Source: Lingula anatina (lineage: Eukaryota > Brachiopoda > Lingulata > Lingulida > Lingulidae). From it: a stretch of 64,000 nucleotides of DNA. The number at the start of each line of letters is the position of its first letter. Position 1 is the first letter of the stretch. Positions 37,301 through 52,413 of this stretch are shown in pieces. The DNA lies in the NCBI RefSeq assembly GCF_001039355.2, contig NW_019775734.1, positions 124,001 to 188,000 on the forward strand, written 5' to 3'. The notes beneath the pieces are model-generated. The model was not told the origin of the DNA, searched no databases, and saw only the letters and a list, made by a program, of their open reading frames with translations. The translations under genes and the position numbers were made by a program.

Positions 37301-38492
37301 CGACGAAAGATAGAATGGGTTCTTCAAAAAAAAATCCCCTAGTAGTAGCTTTAGTTCAATCAATATGTCAATATTTTCTATTTTTCGTTTCTTAACTAAT
37401 TACGATAATCTGCCTACAAATTGAATCTATTAGAAATTCTGACAAAAATTTTTTTCAGTGTTTTCATCTGAAACACAGTTTTGGTCCAATGATACAACAT
37501 GTACCATGGTTCCAAAATGCAGTATATCTATGCATTTGAAAAATATTTTCTTATACTACGGGAGTTCAGCTTATTTTATTTAGAAAACAAGAAAGAAAGA
37601 AAATGAAGAGAAAAACATAAAATATGTTTAATGAAGTATTATCATCTCAAACGCGCCTAAAAATGAATATATATTATCTTACACCTTAACATTAATTTAT
37701 GACTGGTAATGGTTCTTTTGAGATTATCAATTTGTTTTAAATTGCCTTCTTAATTTTTGTTTGAAACAAAATTTCGCTTTCACTGGGTTTAATCTTTTTA
37801 AAGTGCGGAAAAGCAAGGATTACGCACCACAAATTCCACATTCCCGCCCTCCGAAGGTTCTTCGTCTAAAGACGTCATATTACACATTCACCCGCTCTAG
37901 CCTAGGCATGTCAAGCTTCTCTAGTGAAGCGATTATTTTCGTTAAAGTTACTATGTGGATGTAATGTGAAATAACAGCTTTTTTATATCTTTTTCAAGAT
38001 AAGTGTACGGTTTCTTGTTACTTTTTTCGTTAATTATTGAACCCTGCGATGCGAGCGTAGACCCCGTCGAGAGGACATTATTTGACATTCTACTCCGATT
38101 TTCCGCTCGGGAAAAAGTAATACCTTCATAATTGCAACATCGCAGTAATTGAGGAAAGAGGGCGAGATAGGCGAGGGTTATAAAGACATCCTTTGTAAGT
38201 TTCTGATGTCTGAAATGCGTGTTATAGTGAACGACAATACGTCAAGTTTGTTCTGTAGAAAAAAAATGCTTAACGGAAAAAGCAGTGAGAGATCAAGTTC
38301 TTGCTGGTAAGGTTTGGCTGAAGTAGAGGGTACTTAAACCGTTTAATCTGTTATAACCAAAGAAACTTACTAGTTGATTCGCCTGGTGAATGTGCTGAGA
38401 ATATTAATGGAAGGGTTGCGTGATGAGAAGAAAGAATTTACGTAAACAATTGAACACAATTAGAAAATCAGATTCAGCCATAATATTGTCTT

Positions 38493-38493
38493 T

Positions 38494-38555
<62 letters not shown>
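38493..38555. repeat. Compound GT/GA microsatellite
   Basis: About 13 GT units pass directly into about 18 GA units, upstream of DMRTA. Confidence 0.95.
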
Positions 38556-38558
<3 letters not shown>

Positions 38559-41500
38559 ACTGGTATACTAAGAAAATAAACCGTAGAGTGGTGTCAAGAA
38601 GCAAGTGAATCACATGGCATTCATAAGAATAACCATATACTTCCTATTCAACCAATGCAACGTCTTTTAAAAATAAGAATCAAAACATGTCACTTAGGCT
38701 GTCAAAACTCTCCATAAACACATCGAACAGATCGAATAAAATTATGGCGTTCCACCTGATTTAAAGGTCAGATTTTACGTGACCTGACTATCGCTTGCCC
38801 TCCTCTCTCTTCAAAATTCTTTTCTCTGATATTTGTTATTTCTGAAGTAGCAAGAAAATATTGCCTAACATATGTTCTGTTGGTCCAAGCATTGCGTACA
38901 TTACCAGTTTATGGAAGTTATAAATGTTTCCTATTTGTAGTGTGAAAAAGCACCCTTGTCCAAACCATTGCTTTCATTAGCAGGTAATCCCATTACAAAA
39001 TAAACACAGACTGAATAGAAAACTCCATTTCTCTCGTGTTATTAAAGGGCTGGCTCGAATTACATCGCTCCTCCCTCACAATTAAACACGCAAATGAGGC
39101 AGAAGAATACCCCACTCCAAAAGTGCTAGGACATACATATCAAACACTGAGACGACGAATGGCTTTCATCAGTGCTCTCTGAGGTGAAAATCCGATGGAT
39201 ACATGCAAGCCAGTGAACCATTCACGGGAGAGCCCCTCGCGGCGGGGGTGCGACAACCTCAAACCAAAAATCCACATGTTACCTAAAATATTTTTAAAAA
39301 GATAACGCAGCTGCGTACGGGTATGATATATAATGACCTTTGGGGAGTCTGTCCGATAAAAAAAGGGATTAGACGAAATCACCATTTAAGCAGGAGTTCC
39401 AGGCTGATTTCACATAACCTTATTTGACCCTATGTTTGGGAGACGTGTTGAAAGTACCAGAATAGGCCTAACTACAACTGAATTTGTTGGCACTGATGGC
39501 AAGCCTAAATGCCAACCGCATTTTACAATTGATTACATTATTTTTTTTGGTCGAATTTTATTATAGGAAATATTTTGGAAAGAAAACATAAATAGAAAGA
39601 GGAAAGGGAAAACCCCAATTATCACTAGAATTTTAATTATGGTGTGAGGAAAAAAATTCCACCTCTAATATTTATTTTAAGAGATAAATAATGACTTACA
39701 TAAAACGTCATTTGGTAATTCAATTTATTGTTATGATATAATGTATAACCATCAGCTTTCGAATGTTTTTTTAACAAACCACTGCTCAACTTACATGTGA
39801 CGTCAAGTGTCGGTTGGGGTATAAAAGAGAAAGTAAAAATGTGTAGGGAAAATATTAATTTGGCTTAATGCTTAGTTTTGCCTTCAGTTTGGAAAAAATA
39901 TAATAAAAAAAATAATAAAAAACGTAAAGCAGCTTAGGTGTTGCTTATACAAAAATTATCTGTCTCAAATTTCGTTTGAAATCAACAAGAGATCAGAAAA
40001 GATTAATTAACAATAATTTACCACATAGTTAGTAATCTAGAAATACTTGAATACATAAATTAAAATGTACATTTGGCAACTGGTGAAATCGGCAAAAAAG
40101 CAAAAAAAAAATCTAACATCCCGCTTATTCATCAGAAAACTAATGCACAAAAAAAAAAAAAAAAAAAAAAAAAAATGACGAGTAAATACATCTTTCAACA
40201 GTTCGCCTACAGATTTCAAAATCAATACAGTCGATCTTTGAATATTCACCGTATTTTACCCTCGCTTCCCTAGGTGTGATTTCAGTTAACCAGCAAATGA
40301 GGCGTGTAATATGGTGGTGTAATCTCTCAAAATATCGCGTTACGTAACGAGACTCAGTTCTGTGCCATGGCGAGAGTGGGAAAGTTGCAGGAAAGTTGAT
40401 CCTAGAGCGTGAAGGTCAGCACGTCCGCCGGCCAAAGTTAAATGGAATCGATAGTCAATGTTTATTGTGGTTAGGCAAGGCTGTGGGTTTTAAATGCTGC
40501 AACGCAAAACGACGCGATCAGTTCGGATGCACTGCAAATTGATATCCGCTTGTCGGCCCGATGGTAAAATAGAGATACGTTTCAGGTCTAAAAACAAAAG
40601 AAAAATAATGTTTCATTTTAGATATATTTCCATTTACTTACGTTGGACATACACTTCGTAATAATTTTGTTTTAAATTAAATTCCAGCATCGCAGATAAT
40701 TATTTTTATCTGTTCATATATATTCACATGAGTTTTAACGGGTAGAAACGCACATGCACTATTTATGCTGTTACTTTAAAATACACAGGTAAATTTCTGT
40801 ATTAGGAGACCAGCAAAAATAATTCGATGCAAGTCGGACAAAAAGGTTAATTAAAAACTGGCAACTTTTAAAATTAATACCCTGTCTTTATTTATTCAGG
40901 CATCTTTTTTGGACACCATTTTTCCTTTGTTACCTCTTTTATCAGGATAAAAAATGTCATTGTTAATAAAAAATCAATTTTTTCTTTTGAAATAATATGA
41001 AACTATTATCACAGAAATAGAAAAAATATTTGACGCACCTCTGGAGAGGCAACACACGTCATTTATGTTTTTAAAACATTACTTCTTCGCTAACTTGCCA
41101 ATCATTCTCAATACAACAAAAATGTATTTTTTCAAAGAGTTATTTTCATTCTCAAACTAGGCGTTGTTGCCCTGACGCAAGGCATGTGGCATTCTATCAA
41201 AATGAATGGCTGTCAATTTCCGGTCACAATCCATGCTCAATTAATCGATGATTTGGTTAATTTATAAAGACCAACTAATACCGTCATTATCCAAACAACA
41301 TAAGTGGAGAGGGGGCCATTAGTTGACATTCGCTCAATTCATTCAGCACCGAAGCAAGGGCTTAGGAAAACGTTATCGTTCCTGCCGCATAATGTGATTA
41401 ATGACACAATTATCCCGCGATGAAGTGCCGATGACGTGGCCATTGTGACACCCCACTTGTATGTCAACACCAGCTTGCAACAATCGCAGCTACCACTCAG

Positions 41501-44404
41501 CTTGGTCAACAATTTAGCCAAGTCCCTACAATAATCTTTTATAAAAAGGTAACACTATACAGCCGAATTTGTTTTTATTCCAAATCCGGTGATATATTTT
41601 CACAGGTGAGAGGGCACCCAGGCGTAAGGGACGTGTTTCGATAGGGTGCGATTTTATTTAATCTGGCTGACCCCGTTCAGTATGTTCGTATCCCTGTTTC
41701 CATAATTGCCTCTTAGGAGAGAACTGTGTAATCAAACAGAATTTGTTCTCGGTTGTGCTTCGTTTTCACAAATTTGTATTGAGAAAAAACTCGAGGCCCG
41801 CGGATATGAAAGCCGACACCCTCCACATTGACACGACTCACTTAGTTTTTGACATCTGAAAACATCAACAAATCTATTCATGATTTTGCCAATCACAATG
41901 CGCAGGTGTTAGAGAACGCGACTATTTTTCAATTAATCTATCTTAATAGGTTAGATAGGCACGCCACATAAGCTGATAGTTTACCGGGCAATGATAATCT
42001 TTCTCTGGTTCCTGACTAACTGTGCATGCTTATATGTGTGTGACATATATGTGGGGGGAGGGAGTTGACATAGAATCTGCTCTAGCTATAAGGGAATTGT
42101 TTGGGAATAATCAGATCAAACACTGTATTTACAGCAGCTCACCTTTAGCTCCATTCTGCTAAAAAGAAAGTAACGGTCATGTGATCAGATCTTTGAAGGG
42201 AATAGAATATTTTCGAAAAATCTGCAGAGTTTAAGGCCAACGAAGGTTAAAACAGTAACATACTCTTTTCTAAAGTATCAGATGGATTAAAAACGCCAAT
42301 AACTATAAACCTGCAATAACTCAAATGTCATACAGTATATAGTAATGCAATTTCCCATTTTAGTTTTTATCTTTATAGTAATAAAACTGGCATACGATAG
42401 TTCTGACGCAATAGTTCAGCATCCGTGGAAAAAAAAATATCCACATTATAACACTAATGAACGAGAAAGGCATATTTTTGTTCCATAATAATATAAGCAA
42501 AATTACTGGTGATTTTCATCATCCGTCTTTCTATAGACCATCATATGGAAATCTTAAAAGGGCTTGCCACCGCTTGAAGAACTAATTTTGACCCACTATC
42601 ACAAATATGCGCCAAAAGCAAAGAATGCAATGTGTCAAGTTCTTTAGCACTTATGTATGAATTTGATGTTGACTATCAAATATTGTCAAAGCACTGACTT
42701 AATTTGAGGGGGAGAGGCTGGGTCAAACCCCCCTCCTATTGGTTGACTCTTAGATAACGGTATATGGGAATAGAACAAATCGTCAAATTATCATCAAAAC
42801 AATAAGGATGCATAACTCATACGACTGAGATGAAAACAAATACATAAGTACAAATAGCACATGCAATATATACATTTACATCCAGCTACAAATAATTCGT
42901 TTTTAAACTCTTTCATTACATTCAAGCATGCTTAATTCTCCTTATTCAATAATAAACCTTCCTGAGTGGTTTCCTTTTTTTCCTTAATTGATATTCAATC
43001 AACATAAGGTTTACAGCAAAGAGCCAACAGTAAAGGTCTTCAACCTATCGGGCTGCATAATCAAAAGAACTGTGTAATATGATATGACATTCAGTGATTT
43101 TTTCCAGTTATTCTTGCACCTTGTTTCAGCCTGAGAGATACACTAGTTGCAGAAAATTTGAGCTTGAGGAAGCATGAGACTTGAACCACCAATACTGCCT
43201 TCCTCAACAATTTTGTTTGAATGAGAATGTTAAACCCCCCTCAACGAAAAACACGACATAATGTATAAGTAAACGTCTCAAATATATGGCTGTCTCTGTG
43301 GGTTATAAAAAGAATCTAATTCTAATAACCATCAATAAGTAATGAAATCTAATATAACCAGTGATGATAATACTTTTGCCAAAAAAAAGAAAACGTTGAA
43401 ATGCTAGAAATATACATTAATATAACATTTCTAAGTTACGGAATTGCAATAAATTTTGTTTGTATGAAATTGGAATAAATTACGTTATTTGAATAAATTA
43501 CACAAGTAATACAAAAATAAAGAATATAAAATAAATAAGATAAAAGATAAAAAATAAATAAATAAAAATGGTGGTTGGAATTGTGAAAACCTGTTAAAGG
43601 TCACGCGTTCCCCTTTGTCACTGACGTGTGGTTGCAATTTAAATTTTGTTCAACAAATCCAAAGGTCGATGACGCCTGCTTTACTAATGTATTTTTAAAC
43701 TGGCCATACAGCGATCACGGCATTGGCATACATATGGAATAGTCCGCAGTTTTAAGCTGGAGTATACTTTACTACATGATCTTACGCTAGGGCGGAAAAA
43801 TTCATCTTCTGTATGAACGAGTATTAAATGTTAGTATTAATAATTGCAGCTTCCACACGGGTAAAAGCTAAAAAATAATAAATGAATAAATCAGAAAGAA
43901 AAGAAAAGAGAGCCAGAGGGAAAATTGACCTCGCTGCGGCGAATAGCAAAGACAGTGGCAGTGAGGATTGAATACGACCGTTACACCTGATGTGGTAGGT
44001 GTGATTTGAAGGCGTGCAATGCAATCTTTGCCGAGATCAGGAAACCCCGAGACCAGCGGTCATCATATATATATTTACTAGCCTTTTGGTTATCTCGAGA
44101 GATTTACAATGTAGGTGAATTTCACCTCGAAGAAGAAGAAGAGGAAAAAAAAAGAGAATATCAAAATGATAAAATTATTATCTTAAAAATAACCAAATAA
44201 AAAGATATTCGACCCAGACAATAATTACATTAGAGTTTTCTTGGCTTTTTTACAAGCAATCCTGAACATAAACAATAAACAAGCAAATTTCAATAGTGCA
44301 GAGCGGTGTGAAATACGTATAGATGTATAGGGAACGGGTCATATAAAATAGTGTGGCATATACAGGTCGCGTAAATTAAAGTTATCAAAAAATAAAAAAT
44401 ACGA

Positions 44405-44408
44405 AAAA

Positions 44409-44451
<43 letters not shown>

Positions 44452-44454
44452 ATT
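44405..44454. repeat. AAAT microsatellite
   Basis: About 12 AAAT units in the DMRTA upstream desert. Confidence 0.95.
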
Positions 44455-45899
44455 AATTAATAAAAAATTGGCTGTTCAAAAAACTATTTCCTGACTAAAT
44501 TGTGTACGTTACTTCTCTGTGTACTACATGACATGTAGTAACTAAGATAAAACATTTCGATGACAACGTGACAGTTTAGGAAAAGCAAAGCTAAAATAAA
44601 TCGTAAACGTTAAAACATCGCTGAAGACCCGTTTTCTACACCAGTGTCAAATGCCAGCCCATGGTGAAACTTGTGAAAACTGAATAAGCATAAAGGAAGT
44701 GAGAACTATAAGCCATAAAATATATTATACAAAACCCAAATGATTTTAAGTGAATTTCTATGAAAATGACACAGCTGACAAAAAGATGAAATTTGATGAA
44801 ATGTGACGCAAGCTGAATTTTTTAGCTAGCCGGTAAAGTGGTGACTCTATGTATGACACCTGACGAACTCAAGTGCTGACATCTTACTGGCCGAGTATGT
44901 TGTACAGTATTTTGGTACAGAAAACTTAGGAAAACTATTTCACTTTATTCTGGTCACAAAGAAAACATCAATTGTTAAGAAACCCCCTTAAAAAAACTGC
45001 AGATCACTTGCCGTAACCATTGACCTACCTGTATATAGGTCGTTGCTGTGACAAGGTAGACTAATGGGTCTCTTGGGTACAACTATCGCAATATAGCCAT
45101 GCTGGCCCACTTTGGAAGAACAGACATTGGTAGCTCCCTCAAACGGCCAGTTTCTAAATTAACAGAAATTTTGTTAATCTCTGCTGGTTTGTTTGCTTCA
45201 TGATCTATGAATTACGGACCAGCAAAATATGGACTCAGCATTTGTTAATAAAAAGATTGATATTGCTTACCAAAATAGTTTTGCAATTTCCTATAGGACA
45301 TGACCATAATAAAATGTTCAATAAATAAATATGAAATTTTATCGACATAAATTAACAAATGTTTAAGTAAGATGAGTGATAAATGAATATTCGACGACAA
45401 TACGCCAGAAGAATTACAGAAACACAAAATACCGGTTGATTATTTTACATCGGTGTCAATATGATAAATGCATAAATTTATACTTAATTTGGATTATTAA
45501 ATGAAAAACAAAAGTTTATGTCAACATAACAAAGGAGAACAGTGCTTAATATACAACTGTAAGTAAGTCTTTTTTACTGTTCTTCTTAAAGCATAATAAA
45601 AGTTCCCTAATGTCGTAGAGGTCCCATACATAAGCACTTATACATATTCCCCTTCCAAATCATACTTCTAGATAGACATATATTTTGGTTCACTTTTCGT
45701 GAAATAATACTATTAGAATATTTGTGAAGTCTCATGACTTTAGCGTTTTGCAACGAATTATCAATTATGAAATATGATTGTTAAACGCAGTTTATAAAAA
45801 AATAGGCCAGAAGAAAATACAGACGGTAAGAAAGTGAACCGGTCGAACTCATTAAGTGTCCTTGTTACACTTTTAATTCATACAATAAACGCAGTTATT

Positions 45900-47930
45900 C
45901 AAACAATCATAATCTGACACCAACCGCTGTAACCGTAACAGTCTAGTGCACGGCAAATTGCACGCGCGACCGTCTCGCGTGTTTGTTTCGTTATTTAAGC
46001 TCTTTTCTATGGCTACTGTTTATGTTTAGTCGCCTCTGTTTACTGTTGTTTTCTTACGTCTTGCCTTAGCACTTAACATAAACGCCGACGCGATTGTCAA
46101 CCGGGAACCGCCATTGTATTCAATGGAAACATAAACTACGCGGCAGCAAAGGCAGTCTTAGAACAGGCGGTTGTTTCTAACAGTGGGTCATTCTGAAACA
46201 ACATAGTTTGCCGGTTTCCGACCTCGGTGCCATAGAGGTAAAGCATTCGTTTGACCTGGGAGCAGTCACTACCTGCAACAGAGCTGTAAGACGGGAGTTC
46301 AGCTTTATGGTGCGCTCGCGGGGAGAGGCGGACGAAGAAAAGTCTGTTAGCCTGTTACATGTGGCAATTCTTTGTATGGTTTTGTATGGTTTTCGTACGC
46401 ACAGCACTCTAATTAAATCATAAAGTTTGCGTCATGTTTGAATGATCAGGAAGTCTAACATTTCATGTTATAGTTTAACACTCAAGTTTTTTTAAATCCG
46501 TGTGATATAAATGCACCTTGTCTTGATTTTTTATTCTTTAAATATAATTGAAAAAAATAACGCATTATTGTACATGTGGAATACTATACATTCGTTTTAT
46601 ATCTCCTTTTAAAATATTTTGATAAAACACACATACTCAGTATCTATGAATAAACACACATTGGACTTATATCTTTACAACAATAATTTAAATTTAAACC
46701 TGTGTTTTGGATATCAAAATTATGTGTATGTTAAAAACACTTGAGAGTTTTATGATGTATCTGTAAGACGTTGTATCGTCGGGACTCAGACAGCCCATGT
46801 TACGTCATTAATACAGGTAAAACCAATGTTAATGCTCCCATGTATAGATGCAAGTTATTTATAGTACATTAGTATTTTTAGATATACTTGATAGAATCCC
46901 AATTCAAAAGTTATATTTAATAATGCATTATATCTAACACGACTTAAGTTGCTTTTCTTGTCCGTTTTATTTATGAATAAAAAATACAAGTTCGAATAAA
47001 AATAATTGCATAACGTGTAATCATTTACCAATGTTTACTGACGTTACATACGCTTTATCATAAAGCATAGGATTTAAAATGTCACCAAAGAGTTTAATCA
47101 CGACTAAAATTCTTTCCGAGTTTACAATCTATCTTAACAACCAAGATGAAGTACGAGTGCGAGTCCCCTTTCCGTCCTTTCTTTTTCAATATTTGGTGTC
47201 AAGCATGGAAAATGTATAATTTGTTTACAGAAGAGATGCCTCATTTTGTTGTTCTCGCATATCTTTCCGCTACATATCTCAAATACAATATAGGATTATC
47301 CTATAACACAAGCAAACGCATAAAACACACGCTAAAACAAGATAAGTGTTTTTCTTTCTCCCTTTTCACAGACATCTTAGCTAGGTACGAAAAGTAGACG
47401 AAAGGGGAAAAAAGAGCAAAAACGAAAAGATGGAAATGCCGTTTCCCACATCCCTTCCCTCACCTCCCGCAGAAATCTGAACTTACGGTCATATTTCAAC
47501 AACCGGTTATGCAAATAAGAAAAATGAAATTGTTCCTCGCTTTACAGCAAAGAAGCATGGCCAAGCGTCAGATTTTTGTCGCTTCGATGCCCCTGGTCAA
47601 AAGCAGGCCCTCTTAGAGTGGCTGAAGCCCACTGTGCCTCCCAGAGCGAACTGACCGCGGGTTCGTCTTGTGTTCGAATGGGAAGGACGTGGCACAGTGA
47701 GAGGAGACGATTGACACATCCGCTGTCACAGCGACGAGTCGGTGCGTCTTCTGCGTCCGATCGCGTATAGTAACTATGCTCTGACTGACTCAGGTAAGTT
47801 ATGCAGACTGCACTGTGCACACACTACGCTACGCTACACTGGTTCCACGTTGTACCCGAGTCGGTCGGATGATTATCACAAGCGTCAGTCGCGTCTCGCG
47901 GCGAGGTAGTAGACACATTTACATTTACAA
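45900..47930. other. CpG-richer islands, possible regulatory or promoter DNA
   Basis: Two blocks (about 45925-46350 and 47540-47920) have markedly more CpG than the AT-rich background. The first contains GCACGCGCGACCGTCTCGCG and a CCATTG-TATT-CAATGG palindrome at 46111-46126. Open frames in both are short and unrecognised on either strand. Confidence 0.3.
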
Positions 47931-49437
47931 TTTTGGTAATTAGTTAAAGAGACAATTACACCATTGATTGCTGCTTAATTCTGATTGCAGTGACAACGCG
48001 TGTTAAGGGTGATAGCACGTGTTTATGATCATATCTAACAATTTAGCTTTTAATTACTTCGCCATCTTTGTTTAAGCGCTATTTTTGCTCCCCACACATC
48101 TTTGGAGAATTTTACGGACAAATAATCTCTCTCAATCTCTCTCTCTCTCTCTCTCCATACCTCTATATATCTTTATGTGATATGCGTTCTTGCACGTAAG
48201 TCTTATACAAAATTCGGGTACACGCCTAAGGGGCACGGGGTTGACCTCGAATGTTGAACATTAATATTATATCATTATACACGATGTTTGACGGTCTCGA
48301 GCTATTGTCATATTTGTCATCCCATGCGGCGGTGTCATATAGCCATATAATCGGCACAGAAATTTCGAACCCGAAGCAAGTGATCTGACCGCAGAACGCT
48401 TCCACCTGGCTTCGTCTGAACAATACATCTCCGCTGGTTTTTGTATCGCTGTACGGATGGAGTGAATAGTTTCCTACTCTTTATCTTACTCATATTTTTA
48501 TCATTTTAGTTTAGACGATAACTGAATTTACACTGCGTCCGTTTTTTATATGCATCTTTCATATAGGGCTAGGTTCTTAGTTTGTGTTAGGTGTTTATGC
48601 AAAGAATGAGAGAAGATATAATAATGCGCTTATGTGCATACGCTGACATCACTGAGACTTAAAGAGAATTTCTCTGTGCTACATATACTATTGGCTTTTA
48701 TCTGATACTAGTATTCCTACACAGAAAAATGCTGTTACGTATAGAACAGCAGAAAATCCAAAGCATATGGAACGTTTGTCCACTCCAACAATTCCAGATT
48801 TCTGGAACCTCTAGTATTCGTACACCAGTGTTGACTTCTAGGAAATGACAGTTAACCGCAATAAGATGCGACGTTGTGGTACGCTGTAATGTTAATGGTC
48901 TCACATATCTCACTAGCTGACAGGACTACGACTGTGCTATACAATACAACAAATGTTTCTGTCTTTCAGAAGATTAGAACGCAAAAACTACTCACACAGT
49001 GTTGGGGTATTGGGGGGAGGGGGGGCAGGGGGGGGAGCTTTATATAGAAAGTCTGGTGAGGAAATATAAAATGGCCTCTTCATTACAATAGATATTAGCC
49101 TTTGAGCATTTGGGGCAAAAAATCCCTTTACGGAGCAAAAATATAGAAGTAGATTATGACGAAATATCAGATAAGCTGCAACACCAGGATGCTCAGAATG
49201 TTACCCGGATAATCAAGTGACAAACAGGGAAGTATGCAGGGTACCGCCAAAAGTATTAACAAAAGTGCAACAAGGCAGAATACGCCCTCCGGTGACCCCA
49301 TAGAGAGGGGGTTGACAAGAGGATGATGCATGGACGTGTAGTCTGACTACCCACTGATTAGACTGAAAGTGGAAGAATTCACAAAAGTTCGTGGTAAAAA
49401 TTGTTATGAATTTTTAAATGGACTGTATTGGAGGAGA

Positions 49438-49480
<43 letters not shown>

Positions 49481-51236
49481 GACAGCATGTGAAATCTGAG
49501 AGGTCCCCTGATTGGCACCCTGGAAGTAATAGTAGGGGTAGTCTTTGTGAACACCACGCCCATATTTTGTAATATGCATGGTTGTTTTGCCCTATTCACT
49601 TATCTCTGTAAAACGCCTACAGTTTGCATGCAGCAGCTCTGTTGGTTTTCAGTCACAAAGAGTAAGTCAAGCACGTGTCATTCGTGGAGGGGGGGGGGGG
49701 GGGGGTAAGAGTTGAATGGGAGGTGGGGGTGAACCATTTACGGAACAGGTTACATCGTATATGTGTAAAAGAAGAAAGAAATTCAGTGCAGATTTTTTCA
49801 GGACACGATTATACAATGGCACTTTTATGTAACTTTGTGTCACTTATTCACATGTGCGGCAACTAATAGAGATATGATTCCATCGAGTAACTCTATAAAA
49901 TTGTAAATTTATCCACATTTTGAATGAATTAGTCGATTTTCAACATCTCCATACCATAATAGCTGACAAAGGACGAAAGGAAGGGGCGTCTGTTTAGGTG
50001 CATTTAGCGTTTAGGTTACTCACTTTGGCCTCATTTTCTTAGCAAAAAAAAGTATTCAACTTTTATATTTTTATCCATAGCCCAGGTATTGTTCAGTTCA
50101 TATCGTTCTCTAGTTTCCTTAGGGCGAGATATCAAATGAGGATCGTTGTCAAACACAGTTAAGTAACAACCTGCCAATGCGATCAATCTTGTTATTTACG
50201 CCACGTGTTTTATACCTGTTTCATAAGTAAATCCGGGTTTTCCAAACATTATAATAACTGAACTGCTAGTATATTCAATGGTGCAGTTTTCGGGATATGA
50301 ATGACAGTGTTATTCAGTCAACACAGTGAATTATGGGGTTCATATATGACAGGTTTTGCTGGGAGCCCTTGTGTAATGTCCCGCTCCACACCCTCTTAAA
50401 CTTTTGATTCGAGTGAAAATTTCGACCTCGGAGCATATGGCCCTGGTCCTTGACATTTCTTCAATACAGCCACCCCATGGTGCATTTAGCGCCACGTTTC
50501 TTTATTTGAGTATATGGAAAATATAAATGAGCATTCTTTAATGCTGATTTCCCCGTTTTCCTCTTCTTTGGAAAGGGTCAGAATGACGTTTCTGAAAAGA
50601 GTCCTATATGGCCAAGGGGACCTTTAAAATGGCATTCATACGTAGCCCATCTTTATATAAAAGCACAACCTATTTGATTTTGTAAAATTCAGCAATAGTG
50701 CTTTAAATTTGTAAAAAAAAAACGTTTTATATAAAAAATATACCAATTAAAGTTATCAATTTTAAGAACCAAGTGTTAAAGGGCAACAAAACGTAACCGA
50801 CGTATCACGTTTTCAAAAAGACTGAAATATTTCGATGAAAAAAATCGTTCAATAATTCAAGAATCATCAAATTGCTTTTTTTATACAGAAACGTGTCAGG
50901 CATTTTGACTTACTGTTCTACCTATGAAAATGAACTTTCTTTTATAACAAAACCAATAATACATAACTTTAGACTAGCAGACCATAAACTCGTGATCAAT
51001 GAGGGAAGGCATCCAGATTGTGTCAAAAAATGATGAATTCCATTTTGTCTGTTAATGTCCATTTAACAATAACTAAAAATACATTTATAATTATGCAATT
51101 GGAGAAATCCTAGTTTTTTTTAGCTTATAACTACTATATTAAACATAATCTAAGAGATAACAGTAATTTTAGCAATTTTTCAAGAAAACTGTAGATATAA
51201 CAGCTTTGTAAAATACTTATTAAGTCTCATATTGTC

Positions 51237-51252
51237 GTCATCATCATCATCA

Positions 51253-51310
<58 letters not shown>
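51237..51310. repeat. CAT/ATT microsatellite
   Basis: About 6 CAT units followed by about 18 ATT units. Confidence 0.95.
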
Positions 51311-52383
51311 GTAAGTTTGTTTTGTTTTGTGTATCTATTGTATTGACAAGATGTCACGGTAAACAAAACTAAATTAAATCATTAGTCATTAGTTTTCAGA
51401 CACGTCTTGAAAGACGTAAAACTCGCACCGGGTTGTTTCATATAACGTTATCATAAAATATTGTAATAAGACAGTAGACTGTACAGCAGTAGGTTGCTAA
51501 CTCTCTGCATTTATCCATTCACAATGTCGACTCCCCCTCCCCTTGGTCTAGCAACAGTCTGACCACAGTATCAAATAATATCGTAAAATATAACGCTTTT
51601 TTGCCAGTGTAATTTCACCTTAACACGACCTTCATCATTTGCTTACGACACCCTTCCGTCCACCTTGCTTAGAATTTGCTACTAATATTTCTTATTAATT
51701 TCTGACCAACTGTTCCCCTGAACTAACGGCCAACGGTTTAATACTTGCCAAAACCTCTTTCACGAAGGGGTCGAGTTTTTTAACCTAATTGATTGATTTC
51801 TGAGTCCCGTGCCTTGTGTGTCTGAAAACGTTGACACCTGTGTGTAACGTATTTCAAGTTGCTACTACTAAAATAAAACTAATTTCACACTGCATTTTGC
51901 AGGCGCAATTAGAATGTCTTTGATTTTGCATATATTGATACGGAATAGTTGCTGCATGCTGTGGCGATAATTGACGTAATTTTTCTACCGTTTTCTGGCA
52001 TCATTGAAAAAAATCCAGAGAATTGGCCTGTACTGCGCCTTTCTTTTTTCGTGTGTAAAGTTTTATTTCCACGAAGTGTGTGTATGTGTGTGTGTGTTCT
52101 TGTGTGCGTGTGTGTGTGTGTGTGTGCCTCCGTTAATAAAGTCGGGGGCACTTTAGTTGTGGATACTCGCGTGTCATTCTCCCACCTAATCTAATATGCA
52201 AAACACACAAACAATGCCCATTTTTGTTGAGCGAAAACTTTCACGAGATAATCCACATTTATAATGGGACAGGGCAAAATAAGGTGTGGTCGGGGGAGCC
52301 GAGATCTAGGATTGGGCCACCAAAATTAATGAAAATTGCGGTCAACAATTTCCAGGTTAATGATCAGACACGGGAGCCTTTGA

Positions 52384-52413
52384 CCACTTGAAAGTGGACA
52401 TTTGACCACTTGA
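52384..52413. promoter_or_regulatory. Two identical CCACTTGA (NK2-type) sites
   Basis: TTTGACCACTTGAAAG occurs twice in direct orientation, 22 bases apart. CCACTTGA is the reverse complement of TCAAGTGG, the known NK2-class homeodomain core (NKX2-1/NKX2-5). Binding is inferred from the motif only. Confidence 0.35.

Larger units (their letters stand above)
37301..45899. other. Upstream desert of DMRTA, part 1
   Basis: No coding gene recognised. Simple repeats: GT then GA tract at 38493-38555, A run at 40149-40175, AAAT repeat at 44405-44454. Repeat-free AT-core-rich stretches, for example about 41200-41330 with TTAATCGATGATTTGG and GGTTAATTTAT, could be enhancers. That is inference only. Confidence 0.4.

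Noticed and set aside
47542-47820. 92-codon minus-strand open frame
   Set aside because: No domain, no codon or splice support, and the opposite strand is equally open. Treated as part of a CpG island.
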